64,000 nt of DNA. It comes from Porpolomopsis calyptriformis. Lineage: Eukaryota; Basidiomycota; Agaricomycetes; Agaricales; Hygrophoraceae. The position numbers and the translations under genes were made by a program. Positions 10,197 through 19,744 of the stretch are shown here, one piece after another. The DNA is taken from NCBI GenBank assembly GCA_951640195.1, contig OX621165.1, positions 2,170,001 to 2,234,000 of the forward strand, given 5' to 3'. The number at the start of each line of letters is the position of its first letter. Position 1 is the stretch's first letter. The notes beneath the pieces were generated by a model that worked only from the letters and a program-made list of their open reading frames with translations, was not told the DNA's origin and made no database searches.

Positions 10197-10353
10197 GTAG
10201 ATAAGGAGAGTGATGGTAGACTAAATATAGATATGGCTTGGTCACCTTCTATTACTAAGCAGAGCTTGGGTGGCTAAGCGGCTATTGATGTAAACTGTCT
10301 GATGTAAATAGGAATAGACGAGCAAAGGAAAAAGAGAAAATATATCTCTGACA

Positions 10354-11385
10354 CCCAACTCCTTAGTGGCGAAGCTGGCTGCGCAGCGTGCTGCCAAGGA
10401 AATGGACATGCGGAATCAAGTCGTGTAGCTCACCATTCTGGATGTATCCCTGTACCGTACTCGCAATGTTTTCATCGATCATTCATATTACAAATGGAGT
10501 GTTTCCGCGCTTCTGTATTATCGTAGCGGTTTGCCAATTTACTCGCATTCTCGTTACATTATGAATGGCGTAAAAGCGCTAGAATTAAATGTAAGATTGT
10601 GCCTCATTTTTTCGATCTGACAATTCTTGCAAAGAAGGGGCCTCGTGGTACCGTGTCAGGGATTTGACACTCTTTGGCAGGGTCTCGCGCCTATGCGTGG
10701 CTTTATAAACTGCCGCCTTTTTTGATTAAGGTACCCTTCTATAGAGTCTATATATGCCATTACATCGTTACCGCAACTTTCCGTCATTTCCCAATGCATA
10801 TATCTTTTACATCGCCTTGACAAGGCTACGCTATTTTGTGATCCATTTCATAACTTTGCTTCTTTGTCAATTGATAGCACATTTACAGTATTGACAAAGG
10901 CTCCCACTTTGATATTCCATTGTATTGGATCCGCAAATTTCGATCCTTTCCCAATCTGCCTTACCTATCTAAGCATTTGGCAAGCGTTAGTGTAATTACG
11001 AGATACGCCCATCGCTGGAAATCCTTGTAGGGGTTCCCAAATTCTGGTGAACGCTCCCAAAATACAGCGAATCTGGTTTAATGGCTGCTTTTATGATGTT
11101 TTGCCAATGCGACATACCTATACAATCCTTTACATAGCTACTAGTAAATATTACACTCATGCTGAGTTTTATGACCTTTAGAAACCCCATATAAAAGTTT
11201 AGCTACACCTAGTTGTTTCGCTGATGAAGGATGGATGCTTAAAACAATTATGTAAATACCAGAGTGGAAATTTATGGTACCATGAAGCAGAGATCCTTGC
11301 AGATGATAAGCAACTGACATGGACACTTTACATATCGCGGATAATGTAACAAAGTGCGTCCGTTTGAAAGTCTTCAATTTAAGCA
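10354..11385. other. Intergenic, AT-rich; possible remnant of a gene end at 10366-10429
   Basis: Just after the LTR, a plus-strand frame reads LVAKLAAQRAAKEMDMRN then stops. This is composition typical of a helical C-terminal exon, so it may be the tail of a gene cut by the element. The rest has many stops in all frames and no recognisable gene. The segment near 11281 (CATGAAGCAGAGATCCTTGC) belongs to the 3' block shared by the F-box copies. Confidence 0.35.
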
Positions 11386-11447
11386 TCCATAGGATCCCAA
11401 GAGCGAAATAAAGTGAAGGCTTTACCTCGCTCTTGGGATCCTATGGA
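11386..11447. repeat. Perfect 21-bp inverted repeat (stem-loop) just after F-box A
   Basis: The arms are 11386-11406 and 11427-11447 with a 20-nt loop. They are perfectly complementary and each contains GGATCC. The right arm is the sequence straight after the F-box A stop codon, so the left arm is an inverted copy of it. It would form a strong hairpin in the 3' UTR. Confidence 0.9.
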
Positions 11448-11451
11448 CTTT

Positions 11452-12976
11452 TCAAAGCCCCTCCCGCATGCGCTGGATGTGGGAGATTCGGTTCCTAACG
11501 ATCTCCGCAACGGAAACGAAACTAGTGTATGGTGACTTAATATCAAGATGACCCAATGCCCACTTATCGTAGACTCGCTTCTCCATCTCGACCCGAAACA
11601 TCTCCAATTCCCTGCTTGAAATGGTCTCGGTGGGCTCTACCCGGGAGTGGGGACTAATTTCCTCCGGCTTGAGTGCATCAGCCTCAAGGGCGAGCAGCCT
11701 CAGACCTGGAAATCTGGATACCAATAAATCCATAAGTTCTGGACTGATAACATTGACCACAAAGGAAAGACTCTTCAGTGCGATATCAGCGGATTGACGA
11801 TGAAAGCACGAGGTGAGGATTTCCACTTGTTTATAAGTGAATGAGAATTTGGACCAAAGGTCTAATGTGGTCAACGTGTCGGAGAACCAAGGAATAATAT
11901 TCAAAACCCCATCTTTTGGGTCGGGCACGACCTGGTGACTAGAAATATCTAGTCTGAGCATGTTGGGGAACTGAACGTCGAGCAGTGAGCGAGAGACATC
12001 TCCATACTCCACGAAGTGACAGTCACTGGCAAACGAATTATCGAGAGTGAAAACCACGATCGTGAAAGACTGCAACTGATTGGCATGATTCTTGAGAAAT
12101 TGCGTGAAAACCCCGGGCTCCGACATCTGAATGTGGGTGTCAGAGAGAGAACCAAAGTAAAATCCTAGATGTCGAAGTCTGGGGAAATACCCCAACATGC
12201 CGAAGACACACGACAGCTCCACTGGTTGACCATAGGTAAATCGGTCCGGTGAGAATTGCAAGGAGAGAAGGAGAGAGCTGTGGCGATTCAGGAAATGTGC
12301 GATTGAAGCTACAAATAACTCCTTGTCTGGCACTGAGGGTGTTGGAGATTGATGGAAACCGAGATGTACACTTTCGAGGATGGGAAAATGGACGGATGCA
12401 GATCGTAGGAGTGAATGGATATTCTCTAATGAAGAAACCAGTACAAGCCTCTGTAAATTGGATAGTCCCATGGCAGACCATAAAGAAGACATCACAGTCC
12501 TCGATGCGGAATAATCTGGCCAGATCAGATCGCATTTAGTGATGCAAGATAGAGAGGCCAAGACCTTCCCCATCGCTATAGACAGTTTCTTCTTCTTGCG
12601 CAAAGAGTTCCAGTGCAGAACTTTGTTATAGCTATGATTTTTGCCAAGCAGAGCATCGACGGGGTAAAAGCCATTGCAACCCGTTGAGAGGTCAAATCGT
12701 ATATGACGGATACGACATCCAATGTGAGATTGGCTGAAAGGAATGTCAAAGTCAAGAAATCAAACATTGGAAGGATTTTCTGCACCTCAAGTGGTCGAAT
12801 CTCTGCCATGTCTCAGCCATTTCCAACTGACATTCAAATAGATCCACCTGCCAATAGCGTGCATCCATTACAAAGTGATAAAAGGCAGAATTGAGCGTAT
12901 ACAGCCTTAACAGCTCGGTATAAGGGAGGTAGTGAGCAATCTTTAACCAGATTTCCGGTGGAACTTTTGAAGCCAT
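11452..12976 (-). CDS. F-box/LRR-like protein, paralogue A
   Basis: Start is ATG at 12976 (MASKVPPEIWLKIAHYLP), the start shared by all paralogues. Exon 1 codes an F-box-like N-terminus (PPEIWLKIAHYLPYTELLRLY). A 52-nt intron (12734-12785, GTGCAG..TTTCAG) is required to stay in frame. Exon 2 codes Leu-rich segments with family blocks GYFPRLRHLGFYFG, SDTHIQMSEPGVF, PWFSDTLTTLDL and FPGLRLLALEAD, ending RMREGL. Total is about 490 residues, intact after splicing. F-box proteins connect substrates to Skp1-Cullin ubiquitin ligases; the LRR-like part would bind substrate. The stop lies inside the TPR-derived 3' block. Confidence 0.82.
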
Positions 12977-13488
12977 GGCTTTGGATGCGATGTGGTCGGT
13001 GACAAAATAGCTTTTGTTTATCAGCTTTGTCATGATTGCTGATTTGATCAGAAAACCGTCAAGGGTGAGAAAAGAAAATACTCAAAAAGGTGGGTCACCC
13101 TGTACCGCTCGAATCGAGCACATACGTTGTTGGCAGGACAAATTTACTATGAATTTCGTTGCGAGATGTTGAGGGAATGGATAAAGGAATAATTCATTAC
13201 CTCTTCAAAATCTCCCTATTTCCTCACAACACCCCGTTATACTGCCTAGGGCCTCGAAGACTATACGCTTAAGAATCGTATGTCTGCCATTGTGCACATG
13301 AGCAAAGAAAGCGCTCAGGACGTTGCTAAACTGGATGAAGAGGTGACAATAATTGTGATCACCAGAGTGATATCTCATGCGAATACTTTGCCCTCTAAGG
13401 TAAATGACCAAGCTCTCAGTTGCAGCTTATCCTGATTGACGGAAATTGAAACATGAAAAGAAACGGGGAACACAAACACCCTATATCA
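12977..13488. other. Intergenic between two minus-strand F-box genes
   Basis: This stretch holds the 5' flank of F-box A and the 3' flank of the next gene. I see no gene or recognisable repeat in it. Confidence 0.5.
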
Positions 13489-14712
13489 TCACGGCCACGC
13501 GAACGTTTCAGGACCAACAGCGCCAGGTCCACCGAATCCCAGTCCTCCGACCACACACGCCAGCCTAATCCTATCCAACACGGCCTGATCAATTGGCCCC
13601 CAAATATCCAAAGTCTTCAAATGTACGAGCCGCTCACATCTAATCTTTACAAGCTCTTCTATCACCGTAGGGGCATCGCACATCCAATCTCCATCAACCA
13701 GTAGAACCAGGGAGACGAGTGATTCCGGGAGAGTTTCACTCAGACGGTGTGCAATAGCAAGGTTGCTATCTTGGGACGGATAATCAAGTAAAGACGAGAA
13801 GGATGCCTTGATGTGTTTCAGATACACAAAGTCACGGAGAGGGCCAATGGTGCGAGCCTTTGGGTATTCGGGATGGTGATAAAAATCGAGATCAAGATGC
13901 TGGAGTGTAGTTGCAGCACAATCGCGCAACGCGTTTCCCATAGAAAGTGGGTAGAATGGGCTATCCTTCCGGATCATGAAGAAACACAATGAGAAGGCTT
14001 GAAGTGAGGGTGATGAACGTATGAGCAAGTCAAGTCCGGAGCAGGGGGGTTCGTGGGATGTTATTTTGATACGCTTGACACTCAATGGACAAGGGGAGAG
14101 GTCCGGGTTACCGTGATACATTATCGCTTCGCCAGGGTACGTTCTCCACGTAATAGTGTCCACCGCGGGCAAGTTGAAAAATGGCTGAACCAGGTCCCAT
14201 TTCCAGGGGGTGGAAAGATAGACTGATTGCACTGATTGCAGTCCGGAAGGAAGTGGCCGGAAATGTCGAATCTGCATAGAGAGGAGATGTTGGCTCGAGG
14301 TTGTGAAGATACGGAGCTTGCGAAGAGCGGGGAGGTAAAAGAGCAGAAGAAACGTCATGGCTCCGAGACAGCCATTCTCTATGGCTTGTTGTATCTCACG
14401 CGACAAACCGCGCGAGGCTGCTTCTGTGGCAAAAATAGGGGAGATATCGCAAGGGGGGTATTCCAAGGAAACAAATAGATATCGAACATATCTTCCGAGA
14501 TCGGGTCGGCCAATAATGGTCCGTAAAAAAGCACCAAGTTTGGCACCACCTGTCGTTAAGTAGCGGTCCATGAGGTGGACATGGCGATACAAGACCCGAG
14601 TGGCTATCGCATTGAATTTCCAGCATACTCGTGTGCAACCAAGAACTGAAGGGTTTATGGGCAAGAGGATGTTTTCGAGGAGCTCAACAGGAAGGTCTAT
14701 AATCTTCGCCAT
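13489..14712 (-). CDS. F-box protein unrelated to the tandem family
   Basis: Start chosen at ATG 14712 (MAKIIDLPVELLENILLP), the canonical F-box beginning; the frame is open further upstream but without family support. The F-box runs DLPVELLENILLPINPSVLGCTRVCWKFNAI (residues about 5-36). A single exon of about 407 residues follows with diffuse Leu-rich segments (LRKLRIFT, LQSVQSVYLS, LQHLDLDFYH, LVHLKTLDIWG). This is a typical basidiomycete F-box/LRR-like protein without close copies here. It would be an SCF substrate adaptor; the substrate is unknown. Confidence 0.75.
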   Translation of the reverse strand: MAKIIDLPVELLENILLPINPSVLGCTRVCWKFNAIATRVLYRHVHLMDRYLTTGGAKLGAFLRTIIGRPDLGRYVRYLFVSLEYPPCDISPIFATEAASRGLSREIQQAIENGCLGAMTFLLLFYLPALRKLRIFTTSSQHLLSMQIRHFRPLPSGLQSVQSVYLSTPWKWDLVQPFFNLPAVDTITWRTYPGEAIMYHGNPDLSPCPLSVKRIKITSHEPPCSGLDLLIRSSPSLQAFSLCFFMIRKDSPFYPLSMGNALRDCAATTLQHLDLDFYHHPEYPKARTIGPLRDFVYLKHIKASFSSLLDYPSQDSNLAIAHRLSETLPESLVSLVLLVDGDWMCDAPTVIEELVKIRCERLVHLKTLDIWGPIDQAVLDRIRLACVVGGLGFGGPGAVGPETFAWP

Positions 14713-15129
14713 CTTGTTTTGTGAAAGGTTGGGATGAAAAGCCCCTGTTACCCCTGACTGACGGAATCGCCACAATTGGTAATTGACATTCCCATCCCTC
14801 TCTTACCCTTAGTCATCCTTTATCACTGATTCATATCCGATGATATTTGCATCGGAGGTTTACCAGATCAGACGAGGTTTGGATAAATAGGTGTTCCGGT
14901 GCTGGAAGCCGGTGTCCAGAACAGCGTATGCAACATCGACTTGCGAGGATTATAGAGTGTGAAATCAACTAAAATCCACTAAAAACAAACGAAAACATAT
15001 GTTACCATGAAGCAGAGATCCTTGCAAGAATGTGAAAGACGTTGCTTCATCACGTCGCTCTTGTGATCGAGTTCAGCAAGGGGCTCTATCACGTTCCAAG
15101 TGTTGAGATCGTGGGCTCCTATGGACTTC
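14713..15129. other. 5' flank of F-box gene plus TPR-derived 3' block of F-box B
   Basis: The part nearest F-box B (about 14990-15130) can be read on the minus strand, in another frame than the F-box, as GFEKSIGAHDLNTW. This matches GFEKSIGVHHPNTR in the TPR pseudogene at 59.2 kb. The remainder shows nothing recognisable. Confidence 0.6.
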
Positions 15130-16638
15130 TCAAAGCCCTTCCTGGACTTTGGAGATTCGTTTCTTGATAATCTCCACAACGGAGGAGAAACTAACACCCC
15201 AACTTGATCTGATATCCAGATGACACAACGCCCACTTATCGTAGACCCGCTTCTCCATCTCGACCCGAAACAACTCCAGCTTCTCGCTTGAAATGAACAT
15301 GCTGCGATTTGCGCGGGAGTGGGGATTTGGATTCTGCGGCTTGAGCGCATCAGCATGAAGAGTGAGCCGCACCAGACCTGGAAATCTGTATGCCAATAAA
15401 TCTATGAGTTCTGGACTGATAGTATTGACCCTGAAGGAAAGAATCTTGAGTCTGGAATCCTCGGGTCGGCAATGAAAAGATGAGGCGAAGATTTCCGCTT
15501 GTTCGAGAGTGAATGGGAAATTGCGAAGGCTTAGTGTAGTCAACGTGTCGGGGAACCAATGAATGGTATCTAAAGTTCTCCCGTGCAGGTGGGAAGTGTC
15601 CCCGTAACTAGATATTTCTAGTTTGAGCAAGTTGGGAAATGGAACGTTGAGCAGTGAATGGGAGATATCTCCATACTCCACGAGGTCGGAGTGATGGACA
15701 GGCGAGTCGAGCATAGTGACAAGGTGGATAGTGCAGGACTGCAACTGATCGGCATAGCTCTTGAGAAATTGTGTCAAAACCCTGGGATCTGACATCCGAA
15801 TGTGGGTGTCAGAGACATAACCAATGTAAAATCCAAGATGTCGAAGCCAAGGGAAATATCCCAATGTGTTGAAGAGGCATGACACATCCGCCAACGGGTT
15901 GTAACGATTAAAAACTGTCAGAGAGGAAAGTGTGGAACTATGGCGATTTAGGAAGGGTATGATTGAGGTGAGAAATATCTCCTCGTCTGGAATCGATGAC
16001 TTAAAAAGTCGGGAGAAGGTGATGTGTACACTTTCGAGGGCGGGGAAATGGGTGGGAGCAGATCGCAGGAGTGAATGGATATCCTCTAATGAGGAGTGCA
16101 GTTCAAGGCTCTGTAAATTGGATCCCAAGGCCGACCATAAAAAAGGTACCAGAAGGGTCGACGCGGGTTCCTCCTGCCAGGTCAGTTCGCATTTAGTGAT
16201 GCGAGATAGTAGAGGGCGCAATGACATCTTGGTGGCTATCGACAGCTGCACACACAAACAGTGCAGGATTCCATCCCCATCAGGATAATCGCTTGGATTT
16301 AGATAAAAACCTGTATTAGGATCAAAGTAGGTGCCGAAATATGAGAGGTCGATTTTGATAGAACGGACACGACACGCAACATGGGGTTGCCTAAAAGATA
16401 GAGGTGTCAAAATCAAAGATCGAAATTGGAAGAATTTACTGCACCCTAGCTGTTCCAGTTTCCGCAATACCTTAGCCACGTCAAAGAATTGGTCCATTAG
16501 AACCTCTGCCTCCCGATAGCGTGCATCCATCACTGCATTAAAAAAGGCACTGTTGAGGGCATACAATCCTTGTAGCTCCGTGCGAGGAAGGTAGTCAGCA
16601 ATCTTTAACCAAATTTCGCATGGAAGTTTGGAAGCCAT
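15130..16638 (-). CDS. F-box/LRR-like protein, paralogue B
   Basis: The ATG at 16638 starts MASKLPCEIWLKIADYLP. The frame is open for 502 codons without splicing, but the family intron is present as a 54-nt in-frame segment (16391-16444, GTGCAG..CTTTTAG) with no stop. Splicing would give a product 18 residues shorter, so both forms could be made. Family blocks are GYFPWLRHLGFYIG, SDTHIRMSDPRVL, FPDTLTTLSL, FPGLVRLTLHAD and FRVEMEKRVYDKW. It is closest to C and to the front of D by shared stretches (EVLMDQFFDVAKVLRKLEQL). Confidence 0.82.
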   Translation of the reverse strand: MASKLPCEIWLKIADYLPRTELQGLYALNSAFFNAVMDARYREAEVLMDQFFDVAKVLRKLEQLGCSKFFQFRSLILTPLSFRQPHVACRVRSIKIDLSYFGTYFDPNTGFYLNPSDYPDGDGILHCLCVQLSIATKMSLRPLLSRITKCELTWQEEPASTLLVPFLWSALGSNLQSLELHSSLEDIHSLLRSAPTHFPALESVHITFSRLFKSSIPDEEIFLTSIIPFLNRHSSTLSSLTVFNRYNPLADVSCLFNTLGYFPWLRHLGFYIGYVSDTHIRMSDPRVLTQFLKSYADQLQSCTIHLVTMLDSPVHHSDLVEYGDISHSLLNVPFPNLLKLEISSYGDTSHLHGRTLDTIHWFPDTLTTLSLRNFPFTLEQAEIFASSFHCRPEDSRLKILSFRVNTISPELIDLLAYRFPGLVRLTLHADALKPQNPNPHSRANRSMFISSEKLELFRVEMEKRVYDKWALCHLDIRSSWGVSFSSVVEIIKKRISKVQEGL

Positions 16639-17086
16639 GGTTTGGATGTGGTTTGAGTCAAATGTATACTCAGTGTGGTAAACGCTGTGTGCATATTAGT
16701 AGTACCTGTCAACATATACTCCGGAAGGAGTGAGATTGGGTAGAGAAACGAGAGTCTCACCTCAGCGTGGTGAGGTACACGTATGCGCGAGCAAAATAAA
16801 TACCAAATAATTACATAATACTTCCAGATTATAATAGAAACGGTTTGGTGACAACATTGGAAGAGTACGGACCCTCGGATGGTGATATCGCTGAACAGTC
16901 ACCATCGAGGCATGTTCAGACAAGGTTGGAAGCGTGCATAGCCCGACAGTCACCACCGAGTGATGTTCAATGTCAAAAGCGCTAACATCAGACCTCACGA
17001 CTATGATTTGTCAAATCACTTTCGGCATGCTCCGTGTAACGCCCACGAGCCCCTCTTGACGATATCCAGAATCCTCAATAACCACC
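16639..17086. other. Divergent intergenic region between F-box B and the BAR-SH3 gene
   Basis: No gene seen. It contains the 5' flanks of both genes, which are transcribed away from each other. Confidence 0.5.
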
Positions 17087-19533
17087 ATGGCCAGCAAACA
17101 AGTAGGCTACATGTCATGCATACAACGCTAATCTAATACCTTTTTTTTGTCAGTTGGGAAAATTACGCCAGGTATGCATGAAAATATTCTCGATAAGGTT
17201 CTGAATCAGACTGGACACATCAAGTGGGCGGGTGAAGTCATATCCTCACGCGACAAGACAATTGTTTCAGAAGAGTTTCGTGATCTCGAGAAAGATATCG
17301 AGCTACGGAAAAATGGTGTTCGTCGGTGAGAGTGCTCGGCTTGTTCGATCGTGAAGTTACTTAAACGATCGCGGAAGCCTCCAAGTAGCTTCCAAGGCCT
17401 ACCATCATGTCTTGGTCAAAACAAGGAACTATGAGGACGATGAGGTCCTCGACGCATCAGAGAAGCTCCTCCCTATCGACGCTCTCGGCATGGTCATGAT
17501 CCTTCATGGCGAGGAATTCCCAGATGACTCTGCATTCGGTTAGCCAATCTTCTTTTTCCTCATTCCTTAACTGAGAATCCGCAGGCTGTTCACTTGTTAA
17601 GCTTGGCCGCGCTCATTGTAAGATTGCCACCCTGCAGAAGGCTTACGCCACCACGTTCCATGATACATTCTTGGCTTCTGTGGAGAAGTTCAGCGAAGAA
17701 ATCAAAGCTTATGAGGTTCGGAGGAAGAAGCTTGAAAGTAGAAGGCCAGTTATTCTTAAACCTGCGGTGGCCGTCCCCTAACATTGTAGTCCAGGCTGAG
17801 TTATGATGCCGCTATGACCAAACTCGAAAAGTTGAAGAATGGGAAAAAGGAGAAAGACAAGAAGGAAGGAGAGGAAGAAGTGCAGAGAGCAAAGCTACGC
17901 TAGTGAGCATGACCAATTCCTTCCATCACAATCATCTTTATTTATCTAACTTCAGCGAGGAGACCGCAGAAGATGTGCGCACCCGAATCCGTGCTATTCA
18001 GGAGAACGAAATCGATCAGTTACGAGAGTTGACAGCATTTCTGGATTCAGAGATGAACTTTGTCAAGCAGCACATGGACGTTCTGAAGAATGTCAAGTCG
18101 GAGTGGTGCGACAAGTACGCCAAAATTACACGACGTCCATCACATCATCACATTAACAATATCATAGTTCCAGGGCAAGGAAGTTCGGTGTTCCACGAGC
18201 CGATGAACCGTTGCACATCTTTGCAAGGACATCAGCCGAATTCAAATCCAATTCTGTACGATCCAAGGCCTCCACGGTGTCAAATCTCTCGAATGCAGAC
18301 GATGGGTCATCTTCTGAAGATTTCGACCATTCTAGTCCGCAGGTGTCCTCCACAAGAAGGAACTCTAGATCCGCGCCCAAGGCCTCTCCCCCAAGCTCGA
18401 GATCCTCCGGAAAGAAGTCGGATGGCGCGGGTGCCGGAGCAAGTGCCTCAGAGAAGGAAAAAGAGAAAATTGGGAGGAGATTGAGCGTAGCTGGCTGGGC
18501 GTCCAATGCCGTTGGGTCTGTTACTGGGCGAGGAAAGAAGGGCAATAAAGACAATTTTGCGGCCTTGATGGGCAGGGATGACAGTAAGGACAGCGACGAT
18601 GAAGATCCGCTGGCTTCGACCCAGACATCGTTTCTGTCATTTACCCCTAAAAAGACCGGAACGACCAAGTCCAAAGAGAGTTTAAGAAATCCCTCACCAA
18701 AGGCCTCCGGCAGGATCCACAAACATCCGCCTCTCCAGGACAGAAAAATCGTACGCGCGCTGTATGATTTTTCAGGAGCGTCGGACGAGCTGAGCTTCAA
18801 GGCTGGGGATGAGATTGTTGTCATCAACGAGGTCCTCGATGAGTGGTGGATGGGAGAGCTAGACGGTCGGAAGGGGCTTTTTCCGACTTCTTACACGGAA
18901 ACTAGTGGCTCCTCCGTTACCCCAGTCTTGTCAGACTGGCCATCTTCCTCACCCTCGTCTTCCGAAGACGAAACTAGCAAGGCGACTTTGGATAAAGGAG
19001 AGCAGATCGGAGAAAGCGACATCGAGGATGAACACCTCTTCAGGGCAGACCATCTCATCCCCACCTCGAACCAGTTCTTCGGCCACGAGGACGTCGCAAG
19101 CATCACAAGCAGCACCGCAGAGGATGCGGGAGGAGGGGTGTCGCTGTCCCCAATTGAGCCCGACTTGTCTCAGTCTGCGAGCGACCCTGATTTCTCGACT
19201 CCGTTTTCACCGCGAAAACAACCAAAGGTCGCGAATGTGGTCCCGGCACCAAGCTCAGCATCAGCGAAGAAGGCCCCTCCTCCTCCCCCTCCGCGCCGAT
19301 TGACTACCAACGGCTTGGCAAGTAGCCCCCCACTACCCGCACGCAGACCGACCACAAGCCGCGCCGTGTCTTCCCCGTCGCTGGCGATGGTCTCGCCAAC
19401 CTCTCCAACGAACAGCGACGCTTCGCCCTTTGAGAGCGCGATCGATTTTGTTGGGACCGGATGCGGCGACTTCCGTCAAAACCCTTTCAAGCCGAGAGGG
19501 ATGTGCAGCAATTGTTTCGCCTCGCATGTGTAG
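17087..19533 (+). CDS. BAR-domain and SH3-domain adaptor protein
   Basis: Start ATG at 17087 in an ACCACCATGG context (MASKQ). Several short introns separate BAR exons: HIKWAGEVISSRDKT, VASKAYHHVLVKT, SEKLLPIDALGMVMI, KIATLQKAYATTFHD and IQENEIDQLRELTAFLD are recognisable in order up to about 18100. A Ser-rich basic linker follows. The SH3 domain is at about 18750-18900 (KIVRALYDFSGASDELSF..GDEI..WWMGELDGRKGLFPTSY) with the ALYDF and WW motifs intact. The C-terminus has an acidic linker, a polyproline run (PPPPPPRR) and a Cys-containing end. BAR domains bind curved membranes and SH3 domains bind proline motifs; such proteins act in endocytosis and actin patch assembly. Exon borders are inferred by eye. 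Confidence 0.82.
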
Positions 19534-19744
19534 GAGGCAACTATTGCGAACGATTTTCTTTTTCTGTATCTCTAAAATGTATGATATTATGCGGATGGGC
19601 GGATGGATTGTTGGTTTATGATTATATTATACTAACAGACTAACAGAGTTCCTAACTAGTCGCTTACCCTATCCTATTACAACTACCCAATCTGAGAAAT
19701 CTTATTCATAATGGATAGTCCTTCTCCTTCGGACGCGGAGCTTA

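Larger units (their letters stand above)
3398..10353 (-). mobile_element. Full-length Ty3/Gypsy LTR retrotransposon (chromovirus), inactivated
   Basis: Two 359-bp LTRs in direct orientation enclose, on the minus strand, gag with a CCHC knuckle, pol in the order protease-RT-RNase H-integrase-chromodomain, and a third ORF. This order is that of Ty3/Gypsy elements, and the C-terminal chromodomain places it among chromoviruses. LTRs begin TGTCAG and end CTAACA in element sense. The flanking 5 bp differ (GATAC before 3398, CCCAA after 10353), so no target-site duplication is present. The left flank is a broken gene and the right flank is unrelated. This suggests recombination between two elements or loss of one flank after insertion. 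Seven TGA codons, one TAA and one frameshift interrupt the ORFs, so it cannot move by itself. Confidence 0.95.
9995..10353 (-). repeat. 5' LTR of the Gypsy element (promoter LTR)
   Basis: This is the upstream LTR in element sense. It carries in order three 20-bp units with ATGAGTCAT-like cores, the TATA-like motif TATATAAAG, and about 32 nt further the AAGTCTGTTTCT sequence that matches the primer-binding site. Roughly half of its differences from the other LTR fall at CpG (CpG to TpG or CpA). Confidence 0.95.
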
